A stretch of DNA of 64,000 bases from Batrachochytrium dendrobatidis JAM81 (lineage: Eukaryota > Chytridiomycota > Chytridiomycetes > Rhizophydiales), in assembly GCF_000203795.2 (NCBI RefSeq), contig NW_006281107.1:444965-508964 (forward strand), read 5' to 3'. Of the stretch, positions 23,370 to 34,714 are shown one piece after another (positions within the stretch are counted from its first letter, which is position 1; each line of letters opens with the position of its first letter). The position numbers and the translations under genes were made by a program. The notes under the pieces were generated by a model that did not search any database, was not told where the DNA came from, and was given only the letters and a program-made list of their open reading frames with translations.

Positions 23370-25637
23370 TTACATTTTTGTTTTAGATATAGGTGCTTGT
23401 TTTCCCTGTACTGGCTGTGATGCCACTACTACAATTATATCCGATTTCTTTCCAAGCCCCATGCTAACTGAACTGGAATTGTCTGCATTTGAGCTTGAAA
23501 GCAATGATCGTGTTGATCCGCTTTCCGATATTGGTGAGATTGTGTCCGTCGATACTGTTTTGATCGCTCCCCTTTGAGCTGAAAGCATGTGTTGGGGATA
23601 TGGTCCTTTTGGATTAGAATCGTCCATGTTTTTGTTGCCATTGTGATGTGGAAGCTTGGGCTTGTCACCCTTGGTATAAACATGTGAGTTGTACGCAATT
23701 TACAATATAAGTTTGTAGCTTCAAGATTCTGCAAAGCAACTATACCTGTAACATCAGCATAACCTTTGGCGCAAAAAGCATCAGCAATACAGTTGAAACA
23801 CAGCCAAAGCTCTCGATGATTTCTAAAAATAACTCGAGTCCTGGGTCGAGAGATGGTTTCCACAGTTTTCGTATCAACTTTCCAATAGTCCATGTCAATG
23901 CCCAGTTGTAAATTGTTAATGAACTAGTTTGTAATTCATTAAACACCAGTATATGTTTAAATAATTAGCACAATTGTGTTTTATAGCATATATTTGAATT
24001 TAGCGGACTCGATCAAATACAACTAGTCCTTGAATATGCATATGAACACAGCATATACTTACATATATGTACCCTCGTTATATGCAGATGGCATCCCGCG
24101 GCACTGAAGAGAAACAAATACACCGAGTGCAATGGACAATGCTTGAAATCCATCCCATATAATCTCCGCGGATTTTGCCTGACACGTTGCATATTCCAAC
24201 TGTGAGTTTGAATCAACCTTGATATTCAAACCTATTGGGCGAATAGAATTTTGCCACATAATCGCTGCTACAATTAAAACAGCCCATGCAGCAATATATC
24301 CCCAAAGACTTCGAAGAAGAACATAGTCGTTGAGTCTGGGTAGTCGGTTTTCCGACGATTTTGAAAACTGAACAATACGCAACGACTTTACAACGAGTGT
24401 ACCAAATACAATTGAAAATCTACATTGCAAGTGTGGGTTAGATATGGCAGGTAGGATATACACCAGTAATAATGGTTTGCATGATTCGGTTTGTATAATT
24501 CAAACCTGATAATTCAATACCATCTGTTCAATACTTTGACTACCTACCCAATATACTGAGTAAAATATATACCGTAACAAGTAAATACAGTGGCGGAAGA
24601 TGACAACCCTTTTAAAAACATGCCAATCCACATTAGCAATGTTCCCCAAACGAGACTGCCCGTTTTTGATGCCAAGTTAAAGGATAATTGATGTTTAGCA
24701 ATTTAAATCAAGTCACTTATTTTATGCGAATTTATTGTACCAACGATGCAACTAAAACTTACATGCTCATGAATGTCCGACTTGCAGCTCTAAACACACG
24801 TTCTTTTTTAAAACGATTGAGTAGTATGGAGCATATCAAACTAAATAATGCACCGATCACGGAAACTGCTATGGCCATAGATTTAAATGGAAGTTGCATT
24901 TGAAATGAAAAGTATGTATCATCTGTCAAATATCAAACATTGCTTTAGTACAAATGCTATACACAAAAAAATCTTGCGTAGCGAGTAGTTTCACGACTAA
25001 TATGCCATAAATACATATTTGAAGCAATTACTAAAGTGCAAGTTGCTACACTAGATATATATTGCATGTCAACTACCTGATTGATTGGATATCAAATTTT
25101 CATCACGACTGTACAGCATAATTTCAGAGCTCATCACTTGTGATAATTGTCCACATATACCATAATCAAAACAGGGAAAATATGGCAGGGTTAGAATCTA
25201 AATAATAGGAATCGCGAAAACCTTTTATCTGGGTTTGCAGCTGCAACTCATTCCATTTGGCGAAATGGGCCAGATTAAATGGTGTAATATGTATATCAAT
25301 CAATTTAAAACTCACTTTTACTAAGTGATTCACTAGTTGCATTGTACTCAAGATCCACAACTAATACAGTAAAGCCAAAGCATTCAATCTATGGTTAGAG
25401 TCATGATGTATGCTATTGAATGCGACACGTTACACCATTTGCAAAAAAAATATCTAAATGTTGACAATAATCATACTATAAACGTTGTTTTTAAAACTTA
25501 CTTGATGCCATACTTTTAGACAGATCAGTATATTCTGCGCTCTGATACATGGTAGAAATTGCCGGAATATATAGGGCAAGTAGCATTCCGGTCCATACAA
25601 AGTTGTCAATAGCTTGGTATCGCGTATAACTAAACAT
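23370..25637 (-). CDS. Class C (GABA-B-like) G-protein-coupled receptor
   Basis: A multi-exon minus-strand gene. From 5' to 3': an exon with MFSYTRYQAIDNFVWTGMLL (from 25637), likely the end of the extracellular domain; a short exon with YFPCFDYGICGQLSQ; TM1 in SMAIAVSVIGALFSLICSIL (24800-24900); TM2 with GSLVWGTLLMWIGMFLKGLS (about 24560-24670); TM3-TM5 in 24059-24463 (SIVFGTLVVKSLRIV, GYIAAWAVLIVAAIMW), then GMPSAYNEGTY, the class C NE-containing turn; TM6/TM7 in 23750-23930 (STVLLMLFAPKVMLML); and a Ser-rich cytoplasmic tail ending at 23370. Class C receptors signal through heterotrimeric G proteins at the plasma membrane. The ectodomain looks short, so 5' exons may be missed. Exact splice sites are not all resolved. 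Confidence 0.65.
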
Positions 25638-26027
25638 TCTATTGCCAATAAGTTTTCAAAAAGCAATTATTGAAATATGATTTCAAGAAATAGGCAACAG
25701 AACGTTACTGACCTTAATACTGGAATTCCAGTGTCACGTGTAGATAGATTTATTTGTAATGAATTTCAATTCATATAAAAAGTCTTTGATATGAGCAGTT
25801 TTATCATTGCTAACGTATTGATACAACTACTACATGCAGTATGGATGATGATCTAAAATGAATATTTTATAAAGCTGAATTGGCTCAACGGCAAATTCCA
25901 GGCTGAAACCAGTTAATCACGTGTCAGCACTCTTGGAATTTGATCGCCAAAGTTGCGATTCAAAGTTTACTAGCCAACGGTGTGCCCATTTCATTATAAG
26001 CCGTGGTCTGGAGTTTCCTCTACACAG
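25638..26027. promoter_or_regulatory. Divergent promoter region, GPCR / mex67
   Basis: About 390 bases between the divergent genes. It contains a CACGTG E-box-like core near 25733 and another CACGTG at 25918. No ORF of note. Confidence 0.35.
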
Positions 26028-29000
26028 ATGAATTCTGGTAATGCTTATCAAAATTCCAACGATTTTGGAGGATCTGATGTGAATGGATGGACAGAGGTTC
26101 GAGGGAATCGAGGTAGAAACCACAATTCTGCTTCCATCAAAACATCTCGGAGCAACGTTCGGGATCGACTCGGTCCATCCATCGAAAGTAGCAATGAGGG
26201 AAGTAGTAGTGGTCGAGACTATACTAACGGTCGTCGGAACTTGCATCAACGAGGTGACTCTGGTGATCAAGGTGGAGGCAGATATCGTTCAAAACGTGGT
26301 CGAGAGCAAGGTGCCTACAACTCCACCCAGAACGTCAGCAGACAGTTTGTAAGATTCTCAAAAGCAGGAGGAAATGAATCCGTCACTGCAGATACAGACG
26401 ATGCAATGGATGGCGGTAATGGGCTTCGAACAAGACAGTAAGCTTGATCCGGATACATGCTGTTTGCCAGCATTTGAATCAAACTGCTAAATCTCGGCAT
26501 TGCTTTACGATTAATATATTCAATAGTAATCCATACGGACGCCAACCGAATATCTCTTATACTTCACCATCTGGCCTTCCACTTCGGACTTCTGTTTCGG
26601 TGAGTTTCATTTTGATGGCCGACTCTTTATTCTCAATTATCTCGATATAATCAAGTATTTGATTCGTTTTACATGTATTCACGTAAAGTGGACCACGTGT
26701 ATTTATCTTGCAGTGACTGCCACTATTCTGCCTTGAATGAGCAATGGTTAGACATTTGCTGCGCTTTCCTATTATAAATTGACTCTAGACAGTTTCTGCT
26801 TCCAAACACAATATCCATCATATGATGCACACAACCAAACTACAGTTTTGAACTGAAATGATCCTCTCATTGCACAATAATCAAGCTTAAATCCATATTC
26901 ATTCATTTTCATATTATATCAATCTGGCAGTAAATATAGCTAATCGTGATATTCATAGATTGATGGCATCTCGGCCAATATACCAGTTGAAGAGTTGGTT
27001 GCATTTATAACTAAAAAAGCAAATCCACCTGTTACTGTTAAAACGGTTAGTTGAATTGACCGAGACTATTCAAACTGCAATAATCAGCTAACAAAGTCAT
27101 TAGGGTCAGCGAACTGATGGAAAAATCATTCTTGAGTTTGAAAATTCCAAGCAAGCATCTACTGTGTATCGTCTTCATGGTATACCCTTTGCAGGTACGA
27201 AAAGCGTGCATACTATGTAAAATGCTTGATTATTACTGTAACTGCTGTAGCACTATTATTGAATATTTCAATTTGGTTTAGGTGGAAAACTTTATATTCG
27301 GTATTACTCGAAACCCATGGCTCGAAATACTACATCAGAGAATGGTGCACATTCATCCACAAATCAGTCAATCGATTTGCTTCGTAGTCTTGTAACGTCG
27401 CGTTTCCATGCCGAGTCACGTCGGCTTGATTTTGATCGCATTATAGAGGATCCTGTGGTTAAGAAGGAGAAAATAAAGGTATTCGATCAGCATAATCCTC
27501 AGTCCAAGTTTGGTCCTGTCCTGTGCAAGATCATTCAAGAAGTGTGCCCGAACGTGAGTCTGTGTATTATGACTAGAAATGGTTATACATGTTGTGATAC
27601 TAAGCCTCAATTTGTTAGATAGCTAGAAACGCTTTCACTTTCAGGCAACAAACTTTGCACTTTGGACCACTTTTCCACGTTGTATCAACGAGTTCCTTCG
27701 CTAGTAAACCTATCTCTTCAAGATAATATGATATCATCGTACCGGGACTTGGAACCACTTCATGCAAAAGAATTTCCAAACTTGCGCGAAGTAGTTTTGA
27801 TTGGAAACCCTTTACGAGAACGAGAACTGAGTCGTCCAGGAGGAGAAATCAACTATACAAGGTATATTGGCGATGCGGGACACTTGTTTAAATTGGTAAT
27901 AGACAATGTTGACTAACCATCATATTGGAATTTGTATGGAATTTTACCCATTGAAAACAGCTACATCAAAAAACTATTTCCTACAATCAATATTCTTGAT
28001 ATGCAGCCAGTACTGGAGGAGATTCAGTTTGATGTTGTCAAACCATTGACAAAACTTCCATTGGATACAAAATGTGGATTTATGGGATCGGATTCCACAC
28101 GCTTAATCTCGCAGCAATTTCTTCAAATGTAATCCTTGTGTGATTTGAATCTGAATTGTAACTGTTTGAAATGTGTCAATATTAGTATTGCTCACTACTG
28201 TGCATCAATTTGTTTGCTTTCATTCAGGTTTTACTCTCTTTTTGATACAAATCGTGCTGGGTTGGCAGATTTTTATGGTGATAATGCAGTTCTTTCGTTA
28301 TCTGTAGATACTGCGCGGCCTTTGCCAGGGAATCGTGGTGCGTTTCAAAGTAGTGCACGCCAGTCAGACAAAGCATTGGACTCGTGGGCAGCATTTAATC
28401 GTAACCTTTACAAAATCAAACAACCAGGTATGTCGAGTCGTTGTGCCTTGATATATATGGTGGTGCTAAAATGATTTTTTGTACTTGTTGATATTGGTTA
28501 CGATACTTAGAAAAACGGGTTACTTTGGCTTATGTGGGACAAACAAAGATCATTCATGCACTTGGACAAATCCCCGGCACACTTCACCCACTTGGTGATC
28601 CACCCGAGCGCAAAAAATTTCTAGTAGAGGCAATTAACGGTGTTGCACCTGCAACATATATTCATATCACCGTACATGGCGAATTCAAAGATCTAACAGC
28701 ATCAGCATTGTTAAGCTTTGATCGCACATTTATAATTGTACCTGCTATACCTGGATCTCGATCTGCAATGGCATCACTCCCATTTACTATTACAAACGAT
28801 TCTTGGGCTATTCGACGTTATTCAAGCAACTACGCTTGGTCTGATACAGTCGATACTACTATTACTGCGTCTAGCTTGCAACCCACACATAGTACACCTA
28901 TTTCAAATCCAGCGCCTGTTTTGCCTGCAGTTTCACCATGGCCACAACTTCCAGATGAACAAACACTACTTCAGTATAGGATTCGGGACAATCTCAATGA

Positions 29001-29160
29001 GCAGCAGCATACTCTTGTTGTAGAATTTGCCAAGGCAACGGGGCTCAACTATTCATACAGCTTACTATGCCTTCAACAAACTGGATGGTCTGCAGAAGCC
29101 GCTGGCCAGGCTTTTTTAACAGCCAAAAATATGATTCCTCCTGAAGCTTTTAAACTTTGA
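26028..29160 (+). CDS. mex67: Nuclear mRNA export receptor Mex67/NXF1
   Basis: Nine exons (26028-26437, 26527-26599, 26959-27045, 27104-27194, 27282-27553, 27623-27885, 27961-28128, 28228-28427, 28511-29160) close in frame to 737 residues. Order of parts: Arg/Gly-rich N-terminus; RNP-like fold (ISANIPVEELVAFITKK to HGIPFAGGKLYIRYY); leucine-rich repeats (LETLSLSGNKLCTL, LVNLSLQDN); NTF2-like domain (FYSLFDTNRAGLADFY through RVTLAYVGQTKII); and a C-terminal TAP-C/UBA-like domain (YSLLCLQQTGWSAEAAGQAF). Mex67 with Mtr2 carries mRNA through nuclear pores by binding FG repeats with the last two domains. Intron 6 uses a weak GTTTAA donor, inferred because only it keeps the frame. Confidence 0.9.
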
Positions 29161-29347
29161 TTAAACTCCATCACTTAATAATTTACCAAGTCGATGATTA
29201 AATGTGTCATGAATTATATTTGCTATTTTCAACTCGCTTTTATACTAGTCAGTGACTCACTGCTGTGGATTGGAAAACAAAAACTACTCTGGATTTGATG
29301 CTGCTTCTCAAAGTAAATATACAATGTTGTAAATCTATATTTGAGTA

Positions 29348-31492
29348 ATGAATGAGATATCAGGCATGGATAGACACCAATGCATTGAATATGAAGTTTG
29401 GCAGATGCGAATTTTACAAGTCGTGCTGCATAATTCTTACAAACCACTTTTCAAATATTTGACAAATATGCAACTACAATCTATAACAGGTAGCAATCCA
29501 CTTTTATCTAGACTTCAAAAAGTATCAAATCAAGCGGGTTTCTTTACTGTAGATGTTAAAACTGGAGAATACAATTCCGAGTGTTGTTCAGGAGCATCTA
29601 CTCCTGTCATGCTTAAATCCGCATCTTGCTCAGCTAGCTCACTCCTTGAGCATCTTGACAGGGCATTTGGCCAGTCTTCGCTATCAAAAGACATATCTGA
29701 ATCGGAATACACTGAAAACTCATCGGAAAATTCACCCTTGCAACTAATAGGCACAGACTTTAGTGAGACAGGTGCTGCTTGCAATCCATCAAATACCCAG
29801 CAATATCAGAAAAAGAATGTTCAAAGCCACGATGCTTTTTATTCGATTCCAAACGAAGTGCTGATGCTTATACTAGGACATGTTGCAGATCGTCGAATTA
29901 AAGGCTGGAGTTGCTCCTATTTAAAAGCCTGCACTTTGGTCAATAAGAAATGGAATATGTGTGCATCTGCGTTTTTGTGGAAGCATGTTGTTTTTTATCA
30001 ACAGCAATATTATGATGTGTTTCAGTCTATGCTTATGGTAAAAAAGTCGATGCTACACCAATATGTGCGATTTGTGCGTAGCATTAGACTGGAAGATATT
30101 ACAATACAGACAAACGACTGGCAAAGACTCGTGGATGCATGTTTCAATCTGGAAAGCTTATTTATTAAACGTGTCGTATCTATTATTCCCGCTACCAATC
30201 TGAATGCTCCTCATGCTACATCCAATTCTACTACATGCTCTGCTTACACAGACTTGAAAAACACAAACGTACAAGTTCTTTCCAGTGCATCCATCCCAAC
30301 CAAATCATGTTTTTCACTTTCCAGATTCCAAGAACTTGTTGTATCTGATTCTCCTCAATTAAGATTGAGTTTGCTGATAAATCTGCTGCAAGTATCCCCT
30401 AAAACAAAAAGAATATCCGTATCAGGCTGCAGTTTCAATGAGGAGGACATGTGCACCATGGTAAAACTTTGTCCTAATCTGGTTGATATCTCATTAGGGT
30501 CGCATATGAGCAATGGTCAGATTTTCAGTCGATCATCGGGCGGAGATGCGTTTGCTGGTGCTTTAGTAACAACATGTCCAAATTTAAAAGCTGTAGATCT
30601 TACAGGAATAGTATCCATGACTGATCAGGGATTTACCTATTTTTTAAGTGCTAGAGGAAAGACTCTTCAAAAGCTACAAATCAGACTGGCAATGCAGATC
30701 TCAGTAGACGCTCTGTCACAGATAGGCCGTTGTTGTGCATTTGGATATCTTAAAAAACTAACGCTAGCAAACATCCCTCACATGACTGACGAGTTGCTCA
30801 TGAGCATTTTGGAGAGTCTTTTACGGGAAACACTCGAGTTTCTTCAGCTCGAGGCACTAAATATAAGCGACAGCACAGTTGCTTGGATTGGACAGACGTG
30901 CACTGAGTTGAAGCAGTTACGCCTCTGTGGTCTTAACCAGCCCTTGGATTTAACCGTTATTCTATCTGGTAGATCACTAACATTTCCAAAACTAAGGCAT
31001 TTAATTATACAGGATACTCCTAATATTTTTGAAGAAACATCACTAATGTGTCAGCATCAGGCATACACCAAAACAACCAATGATCTGGTGTCTATAGAAA
31101 TTGATGAATTGAAAGAACGGCTTATTTCTGATATTTCCGAAATGGATCCGAGTCCAATCTTGGCTAGTCCAGAACTTCGAACCCCACTAGCGGGTATTTT
31201 AAACGATAAACCGACTGCTGATACCACACAACATCGGAGATCTTCAGTGCCTTTTAAAACAGTCAGATGCCAGATTGGTGCACCATACTTGAATCGTCTC
31301 GAGATTATTGGCTGTACTGAAATTTCGGAAAAAACTCTAGTTACATTGATATGCCATTGGAGTCAACTTCAAAGGTTTATCTATGTTGGAAATAGAGTTT
31401 CACCAGAATTTCGGTTTAGGCTGAGCCATATACTACCAAAATGTAGATCAGATATATATGTACTGAGCCCAATCACACCGGGTTTTGAATAA
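29348..31492 (+). CDS. F-box / leucine-rich-repeat protein
   Basis: An intronless 714-residue frame. After about 155 residues of Ser-rich leader, an F-box lies near residues 160-205 (AFYSIPNEVLMLILGHVADR, SYLKACTLVNKKWN). Irregular leucine-rich repeats of the Amn1/Grr1/FBXL kind follow to the end (LVDISLGSHMSNG, LKAVDLTGIVSMTDQGF, LKKLTLANIPHMTDELL, LRLCGLNQPLDL, LEIIGCTEISEKTL). The F-box binds Skp1 in SCF ubiquitin ligases and the repeats select substrates. Which substrate cannot be told. It starts 188 bases after mex67 on the same strand. Confidence 0.85.
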   Translation: MNEISGMDRHQCIEYEVWQMRILQVVLHNSYKPLFKYLTNMQLQSITGSNPLLSRLQKVSNQAGFFTVDVKTGEYNSECCSGASTPVMLKSASCSASSLLEHLDRAFGQSSLSKDISESEYTENSSENSPLQLIGTDFSETGAACNPSNTQQYQKKNVQSHDAFYSIPNEVLMLILGHVADRRIKGWSCSYLKACTLVNKKWNMCASAFLWKHVVFYQQQYYDVFQSMLMVKKSMLHQYVRFVRSIRLEDITIQTNDWQRLVDACFNLESLFIKRVVSIIPATNLNAPHATSNSTTCSAYTDLKNTNVQVLSSASIPTKSCFSLSRFQELVVSDSPQLRLSLLINLLQVSPKTKRISVSGCSFNEEDMCTMVKLCPNLVDISLGSHMSNGQIFSRSSGGDAFAGALVTTCPNLKAVDLTGIVSMTDQGFTYFLSARGKTLQKLQIRLAMQISVDALSQIGRCCAFGYLKKLTLANIPHMTDELLMSILESLLRETLEFLQLEALNISDSTVAWIGQTCTELKQLRLCGLNQPLDLTVILSGRSLTFPKLRHLIIQDTPNIFEETSLMCQHQAYTKTTNDLVSIEIDELKERLISDISEMDPSPILASPELRTPLAGILNDKPTADTTQHRRSSVPFKTVRCQIGAPYLNRLEIIGCTEISEKTLVTLICHWSQLQRFIYVGNRVSPEFRFRLSHILPKCRSDIYVLSPITPGFE

Positions 31493-32283
31493 AATCACTT
31501 GGTTTTTACGATCAGTAATTTAAAACTCGTCACTCAGTTGAAGATTCAGCAGCATAATGATTTGCTCTTGGCAGAATAAACCTTTGATTTTAATTTGAAA
31601 ATTCAAACATTGGTGACTGCCATAATCGCAACATACATTCATAATATGCATACTACAGGAAATTGGTAAAACGATCCAATAGCACTTTCTAAACTGATTT
31701 ACATTTCAACACAGTCAGACGACATAGTATACTTGTTTGGGTTAGTAAATTAATGGATTCAAAGTATATAGTAGTGGATTGGTGCAATACGATCGTCATC
31801 AAGTTTAATATACTCTTGATAGTAAAAAATGCTCATTGAATAAACGAGATTGAATGCAAGACGAGTAAAAAGTAAACCACTATGCAATATACAATGCATT
31901 GTAGCATATCCTAGATGAGACTGTTGATAACCCACTTTGAGCCTCAACAACTGCTACGTCAACCAAAATTCATCAAACTACAAACTTGAATACGTTTGCG
32001 CTCTAGTCCAAGAGAGCAATAGTTGCTTGCATGCCGATCACTGGGAGACAAACCAGCAAATCATCGTGACATTTCACGACATTTAGTGTTTCATGAGACA
32101 TTTCATGTGAATACTATCAACTTTACTTTTTTGAACTTCAGATTGCCAACTTCAAGTATGGCTGCATTCATGGACTACTTGTCAACCCCAGCTTTCGTTT
32201 AGATCCAACTCACTCTGTTCTATTCCTCTCGCTCCACTCTTGTTCTGATCATAACTATTAACCTATTTCTTTATTTTATACAG
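31493..32283. other. Intergenic, zwf1 upstream region
   Basis: About 790 bases without a credible gene. TTTCACGACATTTAGTGTTTCATGAGACATTTCATG near 32073-32108 holds three near-copies of TTTCA(T/C)GA; the right part is pyrimidine-rich and forms the zwf1 leader. Confidence 0.35.
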
Positions 32284-34463
32284 ATGTCCTCGCCTGTCTC
32301 ACCAACTTTAAACGATAACTGCTGCATTGTTGGCAAGTCTTGCATTTGAATCTACCTGTTGTCTGGTTGCTCATTTAATCAGTATATGATCTTTTTTATA
32401 TCAATCTACTGCAGGGTGTACCAGTGTAGATTGAAGCTTATCCCTTCAATCTATATTAGTACACTGTCGACTGTTGAGGCTCATGTTCATGTTTAGACTC
32501 TCCATCCTGTTACATCCTAATCCACCTCTATATGTTTGTGGTAGTGTGCTAACCTATTTATACTGCAACTTGCCATTCTGGTCGCTTGACGGCTTTATAT
32601 TCATTACACGAATCACTATTGATAGTTCTCGGTGCTTCCGGTATGTACAGATCCCTGTCGTCTATATTGCCAACCGATATAATCCAACTAAATAGCAAAT
32701 GTTGTACCCTGCCTCATTATTTAAATCCGCATAGGCGATCTTGCATTCAAAAAGACATATCCTGCTCTTTTTGGTCTTTTCCGTAATGGGTTTCTTCCTC
32801 ACAACTTCCAAATCGTAGGGTATGCTCGCTCCGATCTTCAGCTGGATGAGTTCAAGCTTAGAATCTCGTCCAAAATCAAATTTCACAATGAACAGGACAA
32901 GGCTCTTTTGTCCACCTTTTTTGAAAAATGCTTCTATGTTTCGGGCAAATACGACCAAGATGATTCCTACAAAAAGCTCTGTACTTTTGTAGAGAAAGTC
33001 GAGGGTGTTATCCCTGGCAAGCGTGATCGTATCTTTTACATGGCACTTCCTCCATCCGTGTTTAGTGCTGCCGCAAAGGGACTCAAGGAGCACGTATATA
33101 CAAAGGATGGATGCAATCGTTTGATTGTTGAAAAACCATTTGGAAAAGACTCTCAAAGCTCGCTTGATTTGTCCGTATTTCTGGCAAAGTATTGGCAGGA
33201 GGATGAAATCTACCGTATTGATCATTATCTTGGAAAAGAAATGGTCAAAGATCTCATGGTTCTGAGGTAGGGGTTTCATTCTATATCCAGTCACCCTGCT
33301 ATACTTTATAGTCTTGTCGGAACTAATCCTTTTTGCTCAATACAATCTTAGATTTGCCAATGTTTTTTTTGGTGCAGTTTGGAGCCGCTCTCACATTCAC
33401 AATGTACAAATCACTTTCAAGGAACCAATTGGAACCGAGGGTCGTGGCGGTTACTTTGACGAGTTTGGTATCATCCGAGATGTAAGATGGGTTGACCAAT
33501 CAATACCGTATCCTGGTAAAGCCAAACTACATAAACTTACTGCATATCTGTTTTTCGTACATGTAGATTATGCAGAATCATTTACTACAAATTCTTACCA
33601 TTGTGGCAATGGAAAAACCCATCTCTCTTAACGCTGAGGATGTACGTGACGAAAAAGTCAAGGTACTGCGTGCCATCAAACCACTTTCAATCAATGACAT
33701 GATTCTTGGTCAATATACAAAAAGCGCTGATGGAAAAACACCTGGATATCTGGAAGATCCTACTGTTCCAAAAGGCTCGGTTACCCCTACCTTTGCTGCG
33801 GGTGTATTTTATATTCACAATGAGCGTTGGGAAGGTACTATGATGAGTATGTCCAGTTTTAACTGAATCAATTTTAATATTTTTCAATTCAATTTGCAGG
33901 TGTCCCATTTATTCTTAAAAGTGGAAAGGGTATGCTATCTGTATAATTCAAATGATTATTTTTACTTTATATATTGATATTTGTTGCATTTTAATTGTTT
34001 AGCTCTGGATGAACAAAAGACTGAAATCCGTATTCAGTTCAAGGACGTTCCAGGAAACATTTATGCTGAGACTTCTCGTAACGAGCTTGTTATTCGTGTT
34101 CAACCTCACGAGGCTGTTTATATGAAATTTATGAAAAAGCAACCAGGTCTTTCCAACACCCCTATTATTTCCGAGCTGGATATGTCCTATAACAAGCGAT
34201 ATAGTGACATAAAAATTCCTGACGCATACGAGTCATTGATTTTGGATGCTCTGAATGGAGACAAGTCTAATTTTGTAAGAGATGATGAGCTGAATGCAGC
34301 CTGGAAGATCTTTACTCCACTACTACATGAGATTGAGAAAAGCAAGGTACAGCCTGAACCGTATACATTTGGTACTCGTGGGCCTGCAGGCTTGAATACG
34401 TTTGTGGAAAAGCTTGGATATGCTCGTAACTTGGATTACAGCTGGGGCCCTTCAAAGATCTGA
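32284..34463 (+). CDS. zwf1: Glucose-6-phosphate 1-dehydrogenase
   Basis: Seven exons (32284-32332, 32626-32640, 32735-33266, 33352-33481, 33567-33834, 33900-33929, 34003-34463) join to 494 residues, the usual family size. The NADP-binding GASGDLA motif is assembled across three exons. The active-site signature RIDHYLGKE (near 33220), EKPFGKD and the conserved [10 protein letters not shown] region are all present. The enzyme oxidises glucose-6-phosphate to 6-phosphogluconolactone and supplies NADPH through the oxidative pentose phosphate pathway in the cytosol. Intron 1 is GC-AG (GCAAGT donor) and exon 2 is only 15 bases; both are needed to rebuild VVLGASG in frame. Confidence 0.95.
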
Positions 34464-34714
34464 ATCATTGGGCGGTTGGACGCTCATTTGCTTTTACTCG
34501 ATGATATCCACATTCACAATAAATGTGCAAGTTGATGTGTGCTTTTTCATTTGTACTTTATTGCTTCGACTTTCTACCACTAGGTAGTGAATGTACAGGC
34601 AAGATTTAAAATCGCTTTTTAAACTCGGGATTGTAAAATGGATTGATATATTTGGAAAATACATTGCAAATTCTGAATTTGATCTCCATGGATCAATCCA
34701 GTCACGCCAGCTCA

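Noticed and set aside
32662..33294. 210-residue minus-strand ORF over zwf1
   Set aside because: Antisense to G6PD exon 3, which carries the NADP-binding and active-site motifs.
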